Origin: Diplolepis rosae
Lineage: Eukaryota > Arthropoda > Insecta > Hymenoptera > Diplolepididae
Assembly (NCBI GenBank): GCA_030998225.1
Contig: JAPYXD010000734.1
Coordinates: 806,001 to 870,000, forward strand
Length of the DNA: 64,000 nt
Direction of reading: 5' to 3'
Part shown: positions 31,381 to 40,679 of the stretch, in pieces
How the letters are laid out: every line of letters starts with the position of its first letter
Numbering within the stretch: position 1 is the first letter of the stretch
Notes under the pieces: generated by a model
The model's input: only the letters and a program-made list of their open reading frames with translations
The model's database searches: none
Told to the model about the DNA's origin: nothing
Position numbers and translations under genes: made by a program

Positions 31381-33018
31381 TGCATATGGGTGATTTCATG
31401 GGAGATTTACAGTCAAAAATTTTTTTTCGACGAAACATTTTTTTTTGCCTTTTTACTTCGAAAATAATGGACACGTATTTTTTTTTCAATGTGATACTTG
31501 AAAATTTCGAGATATAATTCTTTTAATTTTGGCACTAGGGCAAAATTTTTTTCTTTCAACAGCTCATTGTAAAAGCAGTTTTGAATATAAAATGTAACCC
31601 TTGCACTTGAAATGCGCGAAAGAGTACAAGCTTTCAAAAAAGTTATAGCACACATTTCGTTGTTTTTTTTTGTAATAACAATATAGTACATTTTTATAAA
31701 CAATTGAATTTTTTTTAAATTTGGAACTAATTTTTTTCCGATTTTTTGTTTCTAAATCTTTTTTGGAGTTTTTACAATATGCATGCAAAATTTTGGAATG
31801 CAAAAATGAAAACTGTAGGTGTAATTAATTTATAAAATCTGCCCCGCGCGTTGCAACGAGCAACCTCGCACGCTGCAACTACGCTTAAGCTTGATTAGAC
31901 ATGCTGGGACTTAAAGCACGTGTGGCAGTGAATGCTGTGACCGCTGTTTTAGTTTTCTGTGAATGTTCCTCAAGTGTTCACCTATTTCAAATTAATACAG
32001 AAATGCCAAGCTCTCGATTTAAACATGTCTGCTGCAATCCGTTTAATAAAAAAAAATCATAGTGGAAGAAAGCAAAAAAAAAAATTGCGTCTTAAGTGTA
32101 TCATTTAGAGTAATTTTATCGTAAAACTTGACTCATCAATTCATCATTATAACTAATGATACGTTTTGAAATAGTCTACGCACTAGTTTGAATGTACTTA
32201 CAACAAAAATCTTCCATCTCCATTTCATTTGCTTCTATTTTGCATTGTGTACAAGAAACATCATCCGGTTTGAAAATGTTCAATTTTTCAAGTATCGAGG
32301 ACGAAACGCGACGCAAATTTTTTTTTGTTGCTTTTTTCCACTATGATTTTTTTTTATTAAACGGATTGCAGCAGACATGTTTAAATCGAGAGCTTGGCAT
32401 TTCTGTATTAATTTGAAATAGGTGAACACTTGAGGAACATTCACAGAAAACTAAAACAGCGGTCACAGCATTCACTGCCACACGTGCTTTAAGTCCCAGC
32501 ATGTCTAATCAAGCTTAAGCGTAGTTGCAGCGTGCGAGGTTGCTCGTTGCAACGCGCGGGGCAGATTTTATAAATTAATTACACCTACAGTTTTCATTTT
32601 TGCATTCCAAAATTTTGCATGCATATTGTAAAAACTCCAAAAAAGATTTAGAAACAAAAAATCGGAAAAAAATTAGTTCCAAATTTAAAAAAAATTCAAT
32701 TGTTTATAAAAATGTACTATATTGTTATTACAAAAAAAAACAACGAAATGTGTGCTATAACTTTTTTGAAAGCTTGTACTCTTTCGCGCATTTCAAGTGC
32801 AAGGGGTTACACTTTATATTCAGAACTGCTTTTACAGTGAGCTGTTGAAAAAAAAATTTTGCGCGAGTGCCAAAATTAAAAAAATTATATCTCGAAATTT
32901 TCAAGTATCACATTGAAAAAAATACGTGTCGATTATTTTCGAAGTAAAAAGGCAAAAAAAATTTTTCGTCGAAAAAAAATTTGTGACTGTAAATCTCCCA
33001 TGAAATCATCCATATGCA
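31381..33018. mobile_element. 1.64-kb inverted-repeat element
   Basis: Two arms of about 680 bp (31381-32062 and 32338-33018) are inverted copies of each other with some divergence, around a ~275-bp AT-rich middle. Outer ends are GCATATGG and CCATATGC. The apparent protein frames on opposite strands (31564-31803 and 32600-32848) are the same arm read twice. No transposase. It lies between the second Cys-rich ORF and the last dsRBD ORF of element B. No clear target duplication found. Confidence 0.85.
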
Positions 33019-33254
33019 TCACTACTTTTCCGTAACCGCCATAATATAACGACAAACCTTAATAAATTAAAATGTTCTATCGGCGAGAAAACAAACTTTT
33101 TTTGTACATCTTAAAGCAGGCCACTGTTCTCTCTGCATGAAATATCTCTTTGAGTTAGCAAGCGCGGAAAATGAATATATCAAGAAACACAAAATTATTA
33201 ACCAAAAAACTTACTTTAGAATTTTAATAAATTTAATCATCAACTCAAACAGGT

Positions 33255-33267
33255 AATTCTTTTGCAG
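33255..33267 (+). promoter_or_regulatory. Splice acceptor before last ORF
   Basis: AATTCTTTTGCAG, ten bases before the ATG at 33277. Confidence 0.45.
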
Positions 33268-33276
33268 ATCAAAACA

Positions 33277-33724
33277 ATGGCCCTGCAGACAAGAGACCTA
33301 TCGAAAGGTACTGCTGTACAAGTTTTGAATGAGATAAGCATAGAGTATGATTTCTCCGAACCCTCATATTGTAAAATCGCTTGGAAAACACCAAGAACTG
33401 CCACCGTTCCAAGCAACTTGCGAAATCTTTAAAAATAAAATAACTTTTTCTTGTATTGGGGAACCAGCCCCTCAAAAAAAGTCTTCAAAGCAAAATGCAG
33501 CAACTAAACTCTTAGAAATGCTTTCCACAAGATATGTATTTTTAGAAGAAATAGAAGGAAAAAGCTTGATCCCGGAATCCAAAATTTTCAAAATAAGTAA
33601 TGAAATCAGTAAAGAAACCTTGCAAAAATGGACTAATGCATGTGAAAGGTGTTTTCAAAGAGGACATTTCGCTCATAACTGCCGCAACCCTTTACGTAAT
33701 AAAAAATATAAAAATAATTCGTGA
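33277..33724 (+). pseudogene. dsRNA-binding domain plus zinc-knuckle protein
   Basis: Begins MALQTRDLSK with a first helix VQVLNEISIEY and then EPSY; the frame changes by one base near 33370 and continues with FQATCEIFKNKITFSC and PQKKSSKQNAATKLLEML, a close match to the last strand and the KK-x-AK/AA-helix of a dsRBD. The C-terminal part has a CCHC knuckle CERCFQRGHFAHNC and a basic end at 33724. The same two-part plan (dsRBD plus CCHC knuckle) occurs in the protein at 23966-25300, so they are probably related. RNA-silencing suppression or RNA packaging are reasonable roles (inference). One frame change only. Confidence 0.65.
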
Positions 33725-34166
33725 AAAAAAAATTTTTTTTTACTAATCTACGCCATCATAAAATTACGTTTTATATTGCAGCATATTATTTATAATTTAC
33801 GAATATGAAATAAAAAAATTATTGATGTATTTAGTTATATAACAAAAAATCATATGTAACCTTATGTTAAGTTCATACTATTTAAAAAAAAACTATGTAA
33901 TTATTTATAACAAAAAAAATTATAATATTAAGATAATATAAATTTTTGACATAAAAAAAAAAAAAAATGTTCGATATTGGAATGTATCAAATAGTAAAAT
34001 GCAAAGAATACAAATTGTAAAACAGACGCCGAAATGAATGTTGTATTTATCATTCATATTTTGTTACTATATCAGAAAAAGAATTTGAATGTATCTCTTC
34101 AAAAACATTAATGAATGTATTCTTCTTCCGAAGATTCGATCGCGGATGCTTCACCCCCGCGCTCGA
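33725..34166. other. AT-rich 3' untranslated part of element B
   Basis: Poly-A/T-rich sequence without genes between the last ORF and the polypurine tract. Confidence 0.5.
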
Positions 34167-34180
34167 ACTAGGGGGGGAGG
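34167..34180 (+). promoter_or_regulatory. Polypurine tract of element B
   Basis: ACTAGGGGGGGAGG directly precedes the TGTCACGTCC start of the 3' LTR. Confidence 0.75.
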
Positions 34181-34343
34181 TGTCACGTCCCGCGACGCAT
34201 TAGAATGTACTATAGGCATAGGCTAGGTCTAGAGAGAAATCTGGGGAAATTACTAAAAGAGAGAGAAAACCACCTATTGAAAAGAGAGGTATAACTACGT
34301 CACACGCTGCGGGAGACTGCGCAACGCGTGACGTCACCAAAAA

Positions 34344-34358
34344 ATATAATATAAAAAG
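34344..34358 (+). promoter_or_regulatory. TATA box of element B LTR
   Basis: TATAATATAAAAAGG about 165 bases into the LTR; a CRE-like TGACGTCA sequence sits just upstream near 34329-34336. Confidence 0.5.
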
Positions 34359-34568
34359 GACACGCCGCCAAGGGAAAACTAGTCTTGTGAGCAGAATTTA
34401 AGTGCGGCATTTTCTAAAAAACTAAAAAGGATTCTCAGCGTGAGACAATTATACCGTGTATTTAGACAGTGTAAAGACCCGAGAGTCATAAATTTACCGT
34501 GGTCCGTTTTACTATCCTTGAAGGGATCTTAGACTCAGTGCCAAAAAGGGTGAATAGTTGTTGCGTCC

Positions 34569-34642
34569 TTGTCACACCTGTGGGATATTCACTCTATCGC
34601 AGTCACACCTGTGGGAATCGCATCTCAGTCACGCCTGTGAGG
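34569..34642 (+). repeat. Three short direct repeats in the LTR
   Basis: GTCACACCTGTGGGA (about 34571), GTCACACCTGTGGGA (about 34601) and GTCACGCCTGTGAGGA (about 34628), spaced about 27-30 bp. CACCTG is an E-box core, so these may be regulatory sites. Confidence 0.6.
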
Positions 34643-34831
34643 ATTATACTTAAGGGAACTAATAAGGTACAGAAAATCTCTCTCTCTCTGTCTATTTCTC
34701 TGTCTCTCTCTCTCTGTCTCTCTCTTGTTAGTTTGTTATTTTACCAATTGCCCGTGACATATTGTATGCATCGATTAGTTATATGGATTGACTTTTATAT
34801 TTAACTTTATAATTTTATAATTTATAATTCA

Positions 34832-34837
34832 AATAAA
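34832..34837 (+). terminator. Polyadenylation signal of element B LTR
   Basis: AATAAA within the LTR, about 480 bases after the TATA box. Confidence 0.45.
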
Positions 34838-34861
34838 CTTAATTTCCCGAGTCGAACTATT

Positions 34862-35100
34862 GATTCTCTTTTGCTTCTCTTGATACTCTCTTGATTCTCT
34901 TTTGCTTCTCTTGATACTCTCTAGATTCTCTTTTGCTTCTCTTGATACTCTTTTGATTCTCTTTTGCTTCTCTTTATACTCTCTTGATTCTCTTTTGCTT
35001 CTCTTGATACTCTTTTGATTCTCTTTTGCTTCTCTTTATACTCTCTTGATTCTCTTTTGCTTCTCTTCATACTCTTTTGATTCTCTTTTGCTTTTCTATT
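34862..35100. repeat. ~31-bp tandem repeat TTGATTCTCTTTTGCTTCTC
   Basis: About seven to eight copies of a CT-rich 31-bp unit with ATACTCT as a second half, subterminal in the foldback element. Confidence 0.9.
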
Positions 35101-35111
35101 TTCTCTAACTA

Positions 35112-35913
35112 TTAGAGATTTTTGAACTTTTTTTTTTAATGAAAGTACATTTAAAGGACTATGGCGCAATTACCAAGGCGATTTAGTAGCGTTCGAATCG
35201 TCGGAGAGAGCAGACGTGAGTCATAATGCGTTCTGTGTACGCGAAACGTTTTAAAGCGGTCTTCTTGTGTACCCATCCAAAGGGACCACTTATGTCCTAT
35301 ACAGCCGCTGCTAAATACATCAAAAAGTCGAAATCGTTCGTGAACAAGTGGGTTGAGCGTTATAAAGCCAATAAAAAACACCCCGTGAAGGTCCATGTTT
35401 GGGGATGCTTCTCACAGCGCGGTTTTGGGTGTTTAGAGCTCTTCAACGAGAACTTGAATGCTCAGAAAATGCTCCAAATATATGAACGTGGTCTTCTAAG
35501 GTCTGCTACAAAAATGTTTGGAACCGATACGGCCGATTGGATCTTACAAGAAAATAACGACCCGAAGCATCGAAGCCGTCTCTGCACCGCCTGGAAAACA
35601 GAAAATGGCATCACAACTTTGGACTAGCCATCACAGACCCCCGATGCGAATCCAATCGAAAATGTCTGGAGTGTTTTAAAGAGGAAGCTTGCGGGAAAAT
35701 GTGTGTTCACGCTGAAACAGCTCCCGTAAAAAATCAGGAAGATATGGCAAGAATTACCAACGGACTACGCTGAAAAATTAGTGGAAAGCATGCCGAAAAG
35801 GTGCCACGCCATTCTGGACAACGATGGGGACTGGACTATCTATTAGATAGTAGCGCCGTAGTCCTTTGAGAGTACTTTTATTTAAAAAAAACAAAACGTT
35901 TCAAAATCTCTGA
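35112..35913 (+). mobile_element. Deleted Tc1/mariner-like transposon
   Basis: About 800 bp with ~57-bp terminal inverted repeats starting TTAGAGATTTTT and ending AAAATCTCTGA, flanked by TA at 35110-35111 and 35914-35915. The transposase is a fusion after internal deletion: an N-terminal helix-turn-helix (AAAKYIKKSKSFVNKWVERY, about 35300-35365), then VHVWGCFSQRGFG, a DDE-type QENNDPKH (about 35550) and, past a stop at 35626, PDANPIENVW carrying the last catalytic position. The catalytic first Asp region is deleted, so the element cannot move itself. Confidence 0.85.
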
Positions 35914-35974
35914 TAGTTTTCGAAAAATCGAGGACTCGCTCTTGTTGAACCCTTTTCATTCTGGTACTTGAGGG

Positions 35975-36410
35975 TATGTGATGCGTAATGACGTCACAAA
36001 TGACCAAACATTTTATATTATTTATATTCATCGGGTTGATTAGGACAGGAATGTAAATATAATCATGAAATTGTAGGCAACAATGAGGAATCCATCAAAA
36101 AATCAATCTCCGGTACCATTTGGATTTTTATTTCGAAAAATAAAATTTCTCAAAATTAATTTGTAGATATGTTGTTACCGGTATTGTAATTTGCACAGTA
36201 AAATGGATGGACTTTCCATCCATTTTACTGTCCAAATTTCAAAATTAATGTTTTCAAAACAAAATTCGACATGTACCAGACATTGATACTTTGATACATT
36301 CCTCATTATTTTCCAAAAGTCTGGTACTATATTTTCGTTTCTCTTTTAATCAACACGATAAATATAAATAATAATAAACGATTGCTAATTCCTGACGTCA
36401 TTAGGAATTA
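35975..36410. repeat. Long imperfect palindrome
   Basis: Sequence from ATGACGTCA near 35990 to ATGACGTCA-complement near 36400 folds on itself, centred on a perfect stem CAGTAAAATGGATGG/CCATCCATTTTACTG at about 36200-36230. A MITE-like foldback within the larger complex. Confidence 0.75.
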
Positions 36411-36739
36411 AATACTTTTAAAAATGGAGTATCATAGAGGAGGTAAGGAGAATCTTCGTTGCTACTCTTTAAGATCCTCCAAGGTGCCGAAACGGAAATA
36501 TCTGCAGGAGAAGAGCATCAACAGAGGATCAAAATTACATTGATTTAAACAGCTAATACGCCTCTTTTGATTCTCTCAAGTCCTCGAAAATGGAGCATCT
36601 TAGAGAATCAATAGAGAATCAATAGTTCGACTCGAGTTGTCTTATTTTATAATCATTGTGCCTGCGAGGATCATTCGATCCTAACTTAAAACGAGGAATC
36701 TTCGATCAAAGTAAGTATTTACGTACTTGTGACGTAACA

Positions 36740-37021
36740 CCACTTTAAATTCGCTTCGCAACTTTAATATAGTGAATTTCAAATTCTCGTTGGTTTTATA
36801 ACAGATAGTAAAACACATATTCTATTTATACAAACGAAAATATCAACTTTGCCCCTTGAAAACCACTATATTAATTTCTGATACGTAAACCCTGCTTGCC
36901 TCACTTTGAAACGATATTATACTAAAATATGATTCACTTTTACGATTTATTCTAACGAAAAGTCTCTCAGTGTGTGAACAACTTTTGGTTCAATTTCAAC
37001 GGACTTGCATCCAAAATACGT
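36740..37021. other. No supported feature
   Basis: AT-rich sequence directly after the LTR of element B; I see no gene or repeat structure in it. Confidence 0.5.
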
Positions 37022-37220
37022 AACATTTTGTTTTCAAAATTTGGGAAATAGTAGAGAATATAAAAATTGACGTAGATAGCTTACTTTTGGTTCTGATAAT
37101 GAAAAAAAATGTCCTATGGATTTTGCTAAAATTGGACTTCTTATTCATTTTTCAAACTTAAAGTTTGCTATCTACGTCCATTTTTATCTTCTCTAGCATT
37201 TTTCAGAATTTGAAAACAAT
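37022..37220. mobile_element. Short inverted-repeat MITE, copy 1
   Basis: Ends ACATTTTGTTTTCAAAATTT and the inverse GAATTTGAAAACAATAGT; both arms carry GACGTAGATAGC. A second copy is at 61945-62155, so this is a repeat family. Confidence 0.75.
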
Positions 37221-37222
37221 AG

Positions 37223-37622
37223 TATATTACATTACAAGGGGCGAAACAGAGCGATTGCATGAGTGTGAAGTTTGCTGCCCGAGTGAAACGAGGGCTGCAA
37301 TCACACGAAATGCTTTCGCTGTGTTTTGTTTCGAGTAATGTATACTATTTTTCATAGCGTCTCCTTTGAAAATCCGATTTTCGGTACCTGTAGAGCGGGT
37401 TTAAACTACGATTTTCAACCCTAGGGTTGAAAGTCGCTGTTTCAACCCGCTCCACAGTTACAGCCAATCAGATTCTCAAAAGAGTTGCTATGAAAAATAG
37501 TATACATTACTCGAAACAAAACACAGCGAAAGCATTTCGTGTGAATGCAGCCCTCGTTTCACTCGGGCAGCAAACTTCACACTCATGCAATCGCTCTGTT
37601 TCGCCCCTTGTAATGTAATATA
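37223..37622. mobile_element. 400-bp palindromic MITE
   Basis: Arms TATATTACATTACAAGGGGC at the left and the inverse at the right enclose two ~190-bp inverse arms centred on CAACCCTAGGGTTG near 37420. The arm sequence GAGTGTGAAGTTTGCTGCCC recurs at about 40020, 58480 and 58840 in this window. The frames read in it are palindrome by-products. Confidence 0.85.
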
Positions 37623-37679
37623 CAATTTCATAGCAACTCTTTTGAGAATCTGATTGGCTGTAAGTAACTATATACAAAA

Positions 37680-37985
37680 TTGGTAAATTTATGCAGTTTT
37701 CATAAAATTACATCATTGATACTCATAATGTATACATTTTTTTATAATGTACACTTTACTAAAAAACTATATGAAAATTTTACAAAGTTGAGAGTTTTTA
37801 TAAAGAATCGTACCTTTATAAAAAGACAAAACGTTATAAAAGTCAGTAATTTCATAAAGTTTTGTATTTTTATAAAAAAAACGCATTTCATAAAGACAAT
37901 TTTTATAAAAATTTTCATAAAGTTGACTTCATAAAAAGTCACTAATTTTATAACATTTTTATTTTCAAAAAGTGGCTTTATAAAG
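37680..37985. repeat. TTTATAAAGT-type degenerate repeat
   Basis: Irregular copies of TTTATAAA and TTCATAAAG every 15-25 bases. Frames on both strands (for example 37742-38143 minus) are lysine/phenylalanine-rich artefacts of this composition. Confidence 0.6.
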
Positions 37986-38144
37986 TTTTTAATTACTAAG
38001 GACCATCTGTATATAGCTATGTAGAATCTACATTTAGAACAAAGAATTTGTTTTTTACGGTTGGGAAGCGATTTCATCAACAACAGTAAGGTTTTTCGAA
38101 GTAAAACTCGTAAGAAAATGGGGCATCTGAGGCTGTGGGTCATG

Positions 38145-38250
38145 TAACTAATAATCGAAGTGTCGATGGAATGGTTTCACAGGTCAGCGGTCTACGTTCT
38201 AGCCTACGGACCACGAGTGCGCGAGTTCGAACCCAGCTTGGAGCAGAATT
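38145..38250 (+). other. tRNA-like (SINE head?) sequence
   Basis: GAGTTCGAACCC at about 38225 is a good box B (tRNA T-loop) preceded by a GGTCAGCGGTCTACG/CGGACC stem and an A-box-like TGGTTTCACAGG about 50 bases upstream. This fits a tRNA-derived SINE head or decayed tRNA, not a functional tRNA. Confidence 0.35.
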
Positions 38251-38975
38251 ATTTTCAGATTTCTTCAGCTTTACCACATAAATGTTCAAATTTCCTAATA
38301 TAATTACTAACATTGTTTCAAAATTGTGCATGATAATGAAAATCTGAATAATTTCTCCTTTCACACAGGTTGTCAATGATAAGTAGAAAAATGAAGGTAG
38401 ACACGTTGTAAAGAGAAGAGGGAAGAAGGAGAAAAGGATCGATAAAAGGAAAAATACATTTTTGCTTTTTTTTTGCGTCGAAAAAGTCCGATAAAAAGGA
38501 GGAAAAATTCTGACAAATTTATATGTACTTTTTAGTGTTCCAATCACGGGAAAAAGTCCGATAAAAACAGTAAAAATTTCGGAATCAAAACAGCGATATT
38601 TTACTATTTTGAAAAAGTATCAATTAGACATTTAAGTAGGAAATTATATGATGTTTTTTTCGGAAAAAGCCCCCTATTTTATAGCACAATTTCCGATGGT
38701 AAGTAAAGTCCGATAAAAAATAGGAAAATGTTCTATAAGGATTTTCTGGGGTTAAAATGCCATAAATTATAGGAGAATTTCGCCTAAAAAAAGAAGAAAC
38801 TAAGATACATTTTTCTCAGTGTAGTTTGAAAAGTATTTTTAAGGAGGTTCGATACATTAATATAACCTCAAACTAAAGAACAGTTTATAGAGGTGAGAAA
38901 AGTAGAACTAAAATTTACACTTATTAGAAAAAATTGGTTTGAGTCAAAATTATGTGTATAATAATAGTTATTCTA
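38251..38975. other. No supported feature
   Basis: AT-rich. AAAAAGTCCGATAAAAA recurs at about 38484, 38551 and 38706, suggesting a weak dispersed repeat; no gene. Confidence 0.4.
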
Positions 38976-38984
38976 GCGGACCCG

Positions 38985-39035
38985 GTGGAGTGAACGGTCA
39001 GAGTATTCTCTGACCGTTCTCTCAACCAGGTCCGG
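38985..39035. repeat. Strong hairpin GAACGGTCAGAG
   Basis: GAACGGTCAGAG TATT CTCTGACCGTTC is a 12-bp perfect stem with a 4-base loop, flanked by imperfect inverse GGACCCGGT/ACCAGGTCC. Probably the middle of a palindromic MITE. Confidence 0.6.
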
Positions 39036-39282
39036 TAGGGTATTAAACATTTTGTATTTTTTCTTTGTTCTTACTAAACATCTGTAATTTTTATCCAATT
39101 CTAATGAACAATAGTACACTGAGAAAAAATACTGGGCATAGTGATGTTGTATATGTAGTTGAAAATGTCCTTAACTACTTTTTGTGGTTTAATTCAAGCA
39201 ATGGTGGACCCGTCAGTGTAGGTACTAAAAGTGGTCGCCGTGACTAAGTAAAGTAGTCACAGCGACTATGTAATGTTCTCAC

Positions 39283-39584
39283 CAGGGACGGATCCAGGGG
39301 GGTGGTCCTGGGGGTCCGGAGCACCCCCGAAATATCAGACTCCCTCAAATCTCAATACCCGTACAGCACACGATCCTTCAACCGTAAGAGACGGTCTCCG
39401 GATTTGTGGAAATGAAACTCAAATAACGCAAATAAACACATAATTTAATAAGCAATCACTAGCGAAAAAATTCGAGTTTGTCTAACACAATTCTAACGTC
39501 ACGTTTTGTGAAAGCCAAAATATCTTTTATTTTTAAATTTTTCGATCGGACCCCCCCCAAATTTTTTTTCTAGATTCGTCCCTG
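39283..39584. mobile_element. 302-bp hAT-type MITE
   Basis: Terminal inverted repeats CAGGGACGGATC... and ...GATTCGTCCCTG, flanked by the perfect 8-bp duplication GTTCTCAC (39275-39282 and 39585-39592). CAGGG termini with 8-bp duplications are typical of the hAT superfamily. No coding region, so it was mobilised in trans. It landed inside a CACAGCGACTATG repeat. Confidence 0.9.
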
Positions 39585-39649
39585 GTTCTCACAGTCACTA
39601 TATGTAAGTATCAACTATAAAGTTATGTAAAATCAAATGCATGAAATCA

Positions 39650-40050
39650 CTACGTGGAACATTGTATATTTCATTGCACCTCCTTTGAAAATCTCATTTT
39701 CGGTATCTGTAGAGCGGGTTGAAATTCTAAAAGTAGGATTAAAAATCAAATTTTCAACCCGCTCTACAGTCACATCAAATTCGTGCCTAGGCGCACAATG
39801 AGGGTTATTGCGTGACGTCCCGGCCATTTTAATTTTATTGATCTTGTGTAGTAGTAATGGATTTTATGTGCCACCGGCGCGCAAACTCGTTTTTTCGCTA
39901 CAGTTAACAGTAGCACAATGTAGTATATTGCGCTACAGAGGAATGAAATGTAAAAATTGAACTGCGCATGCGTCTATTAAAATAATATGCGTTACTCGAA
40001 ACAATATACAACGGATTCAACGAGTGTGAAGTTTGCTGTCCTGGTTATAG
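39650..40050. repeat. Fragments related to the 400-bp palindromic MITE
   Basis: 39660-39775 holds TGTAGAGCGGGTTGAAA and its inverse around a short middle, as in 37380-37460; 40000-40045 holds ACTCGAAACAATAT and GAGTGTGAAGTTTGCTG, arm sequence of 37223-37622. Confidence 0.6.
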
Positions 40051-40638
40051 CGACTACGTGGACTACGTTATTCTAGACATAAGAACTCAACGTTTCATGT
40101 AGTCCAAGCAACAGGGCATTTATTATGAATGATTTATGACATTATTTATTTCAGAATACGGACTGCGCCATCAGAAGAAAGGTTGGTCAAAGAGTAATTG
40201 TGTCATGTTTTGGACAACGAAATATGATTTATAAATTTTTTATCAACATTTAAGACCAAAAAATCGCACTTTTTTTAGTTTTTTGTTTATAACATTAAAG
40301 GTACACTGAGAGACTTTTTGTAGTAAACAATGTAAAAAATCACAGTACATTTTACTATTTTGAGGTAGCAAAGTAGGGAAAATAGGGAACTATTGTAATT
40401 ATTAGCACTTTGAGTAGTAATTTCCAGAATTACTAAATTGATAATAATAAAATCCAAAAATATTGCATTTATTTCAAAAAAGTTTTTTAATATTTGCAAA
40501 ATTCTGTAGTAAAATTACAAGTGGTTCATCGCAGCCACTTACTAAGTCAGATAGGATAAAACTCAAAACTTATTACATTTATATCTATAGAAGGTTGCAG
40601 TGTTTACAAAGGACTATAGTAATTTGACAATTTTTCAC

Positions 40639-40641
<3 letters not shown>

Positions 40642-40670
<29 letters not shown>
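40642..40670. repeat. (TA)n microsatellite
   Basis: About 14 uninterrupted TA units. Confidence 0.95.
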
Positions 40671-40673
<3 letters not shown>

Positions 40674-40679
40674 TACTTA

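Larger units (their letters stand above)
34850..36637. mobile_element. Foldback complex inside the 3' LTR
   Basis: The ends are inverse copies: AGTCGAACTATTGATTCTCT at the left (from about 34850) and its complement at the right (to about 36637), with further GAATC/GATTC-rich subterminal sequence. The inside holds a 31-bp tandem repeat, a Tc1-like remnant and a separate palindrome, so the element has itself been invaded. Confidence 0.7.
14538..36739 (+). mobile_element. Element B: env-bearing Ty3/gypsy retroelement with extra accessory genes
   Basis: Order on the plus strand: 5'-truncated gag, protease stub, RT, RNase H, an AT-hook/acidic spacer, integrase, CARD-like ORF, first envelope, three-dsRBD protein, second (F-like) envelope, two Cys-rich proteins, dsRBD-zinc-knuckle protein, polypurine tract, 3' LTR. 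Later insertions are the solo LTR 17251-18677, the Penelope-like element 26043-29012, the inverted-repeat element 31381-33018 and the foldback complex 34850-36637. Removing them leaves about 14.4 kb without a 5' LTR, large for the family. All genes are damaged by few mutations each. An alternative is that two related elements lie head to tail, but I see no LTR or second gag-pol between 14.5 and 34.1 kb. Confidence 0.7.
34181..36739 (+). repeat. 3' LTR of element B, interrupted by a foldback complex
   Basis: Starts TGTCACGTCC after the polypurine tract and ends GTGACGTAACA at 36739, giving near-matching inverted ends related to those of element A (TGTTACGTCC). The foldback complex 34850-36637 splits it; without it the LTR is about 770 bp. 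Inside are a TATA box, three copies of CACACCTGTGGGA-like sequence, a CT microsatellite (34679-34728) and AATAAA. No 5' counterpart is present in the window. Confidence 0.7.

Noticed and set aside
31413..32848. Two similar Lys-rich proteins on opposite strands
   Set aside because: The same inverted-repeat arm read twice.
34499..34804. 101-residue frame in the element B LTR
   Set aside because: Runs through a CT microsatellite (Ser/Leu run) in LTR sequence; no protein evidence.
37427..38143. Frames in and near the 400-bp MITE
   Set aside because: Palindrome and TTTATAAA-repeat artefacts with Lys/Phe/Ile composition.
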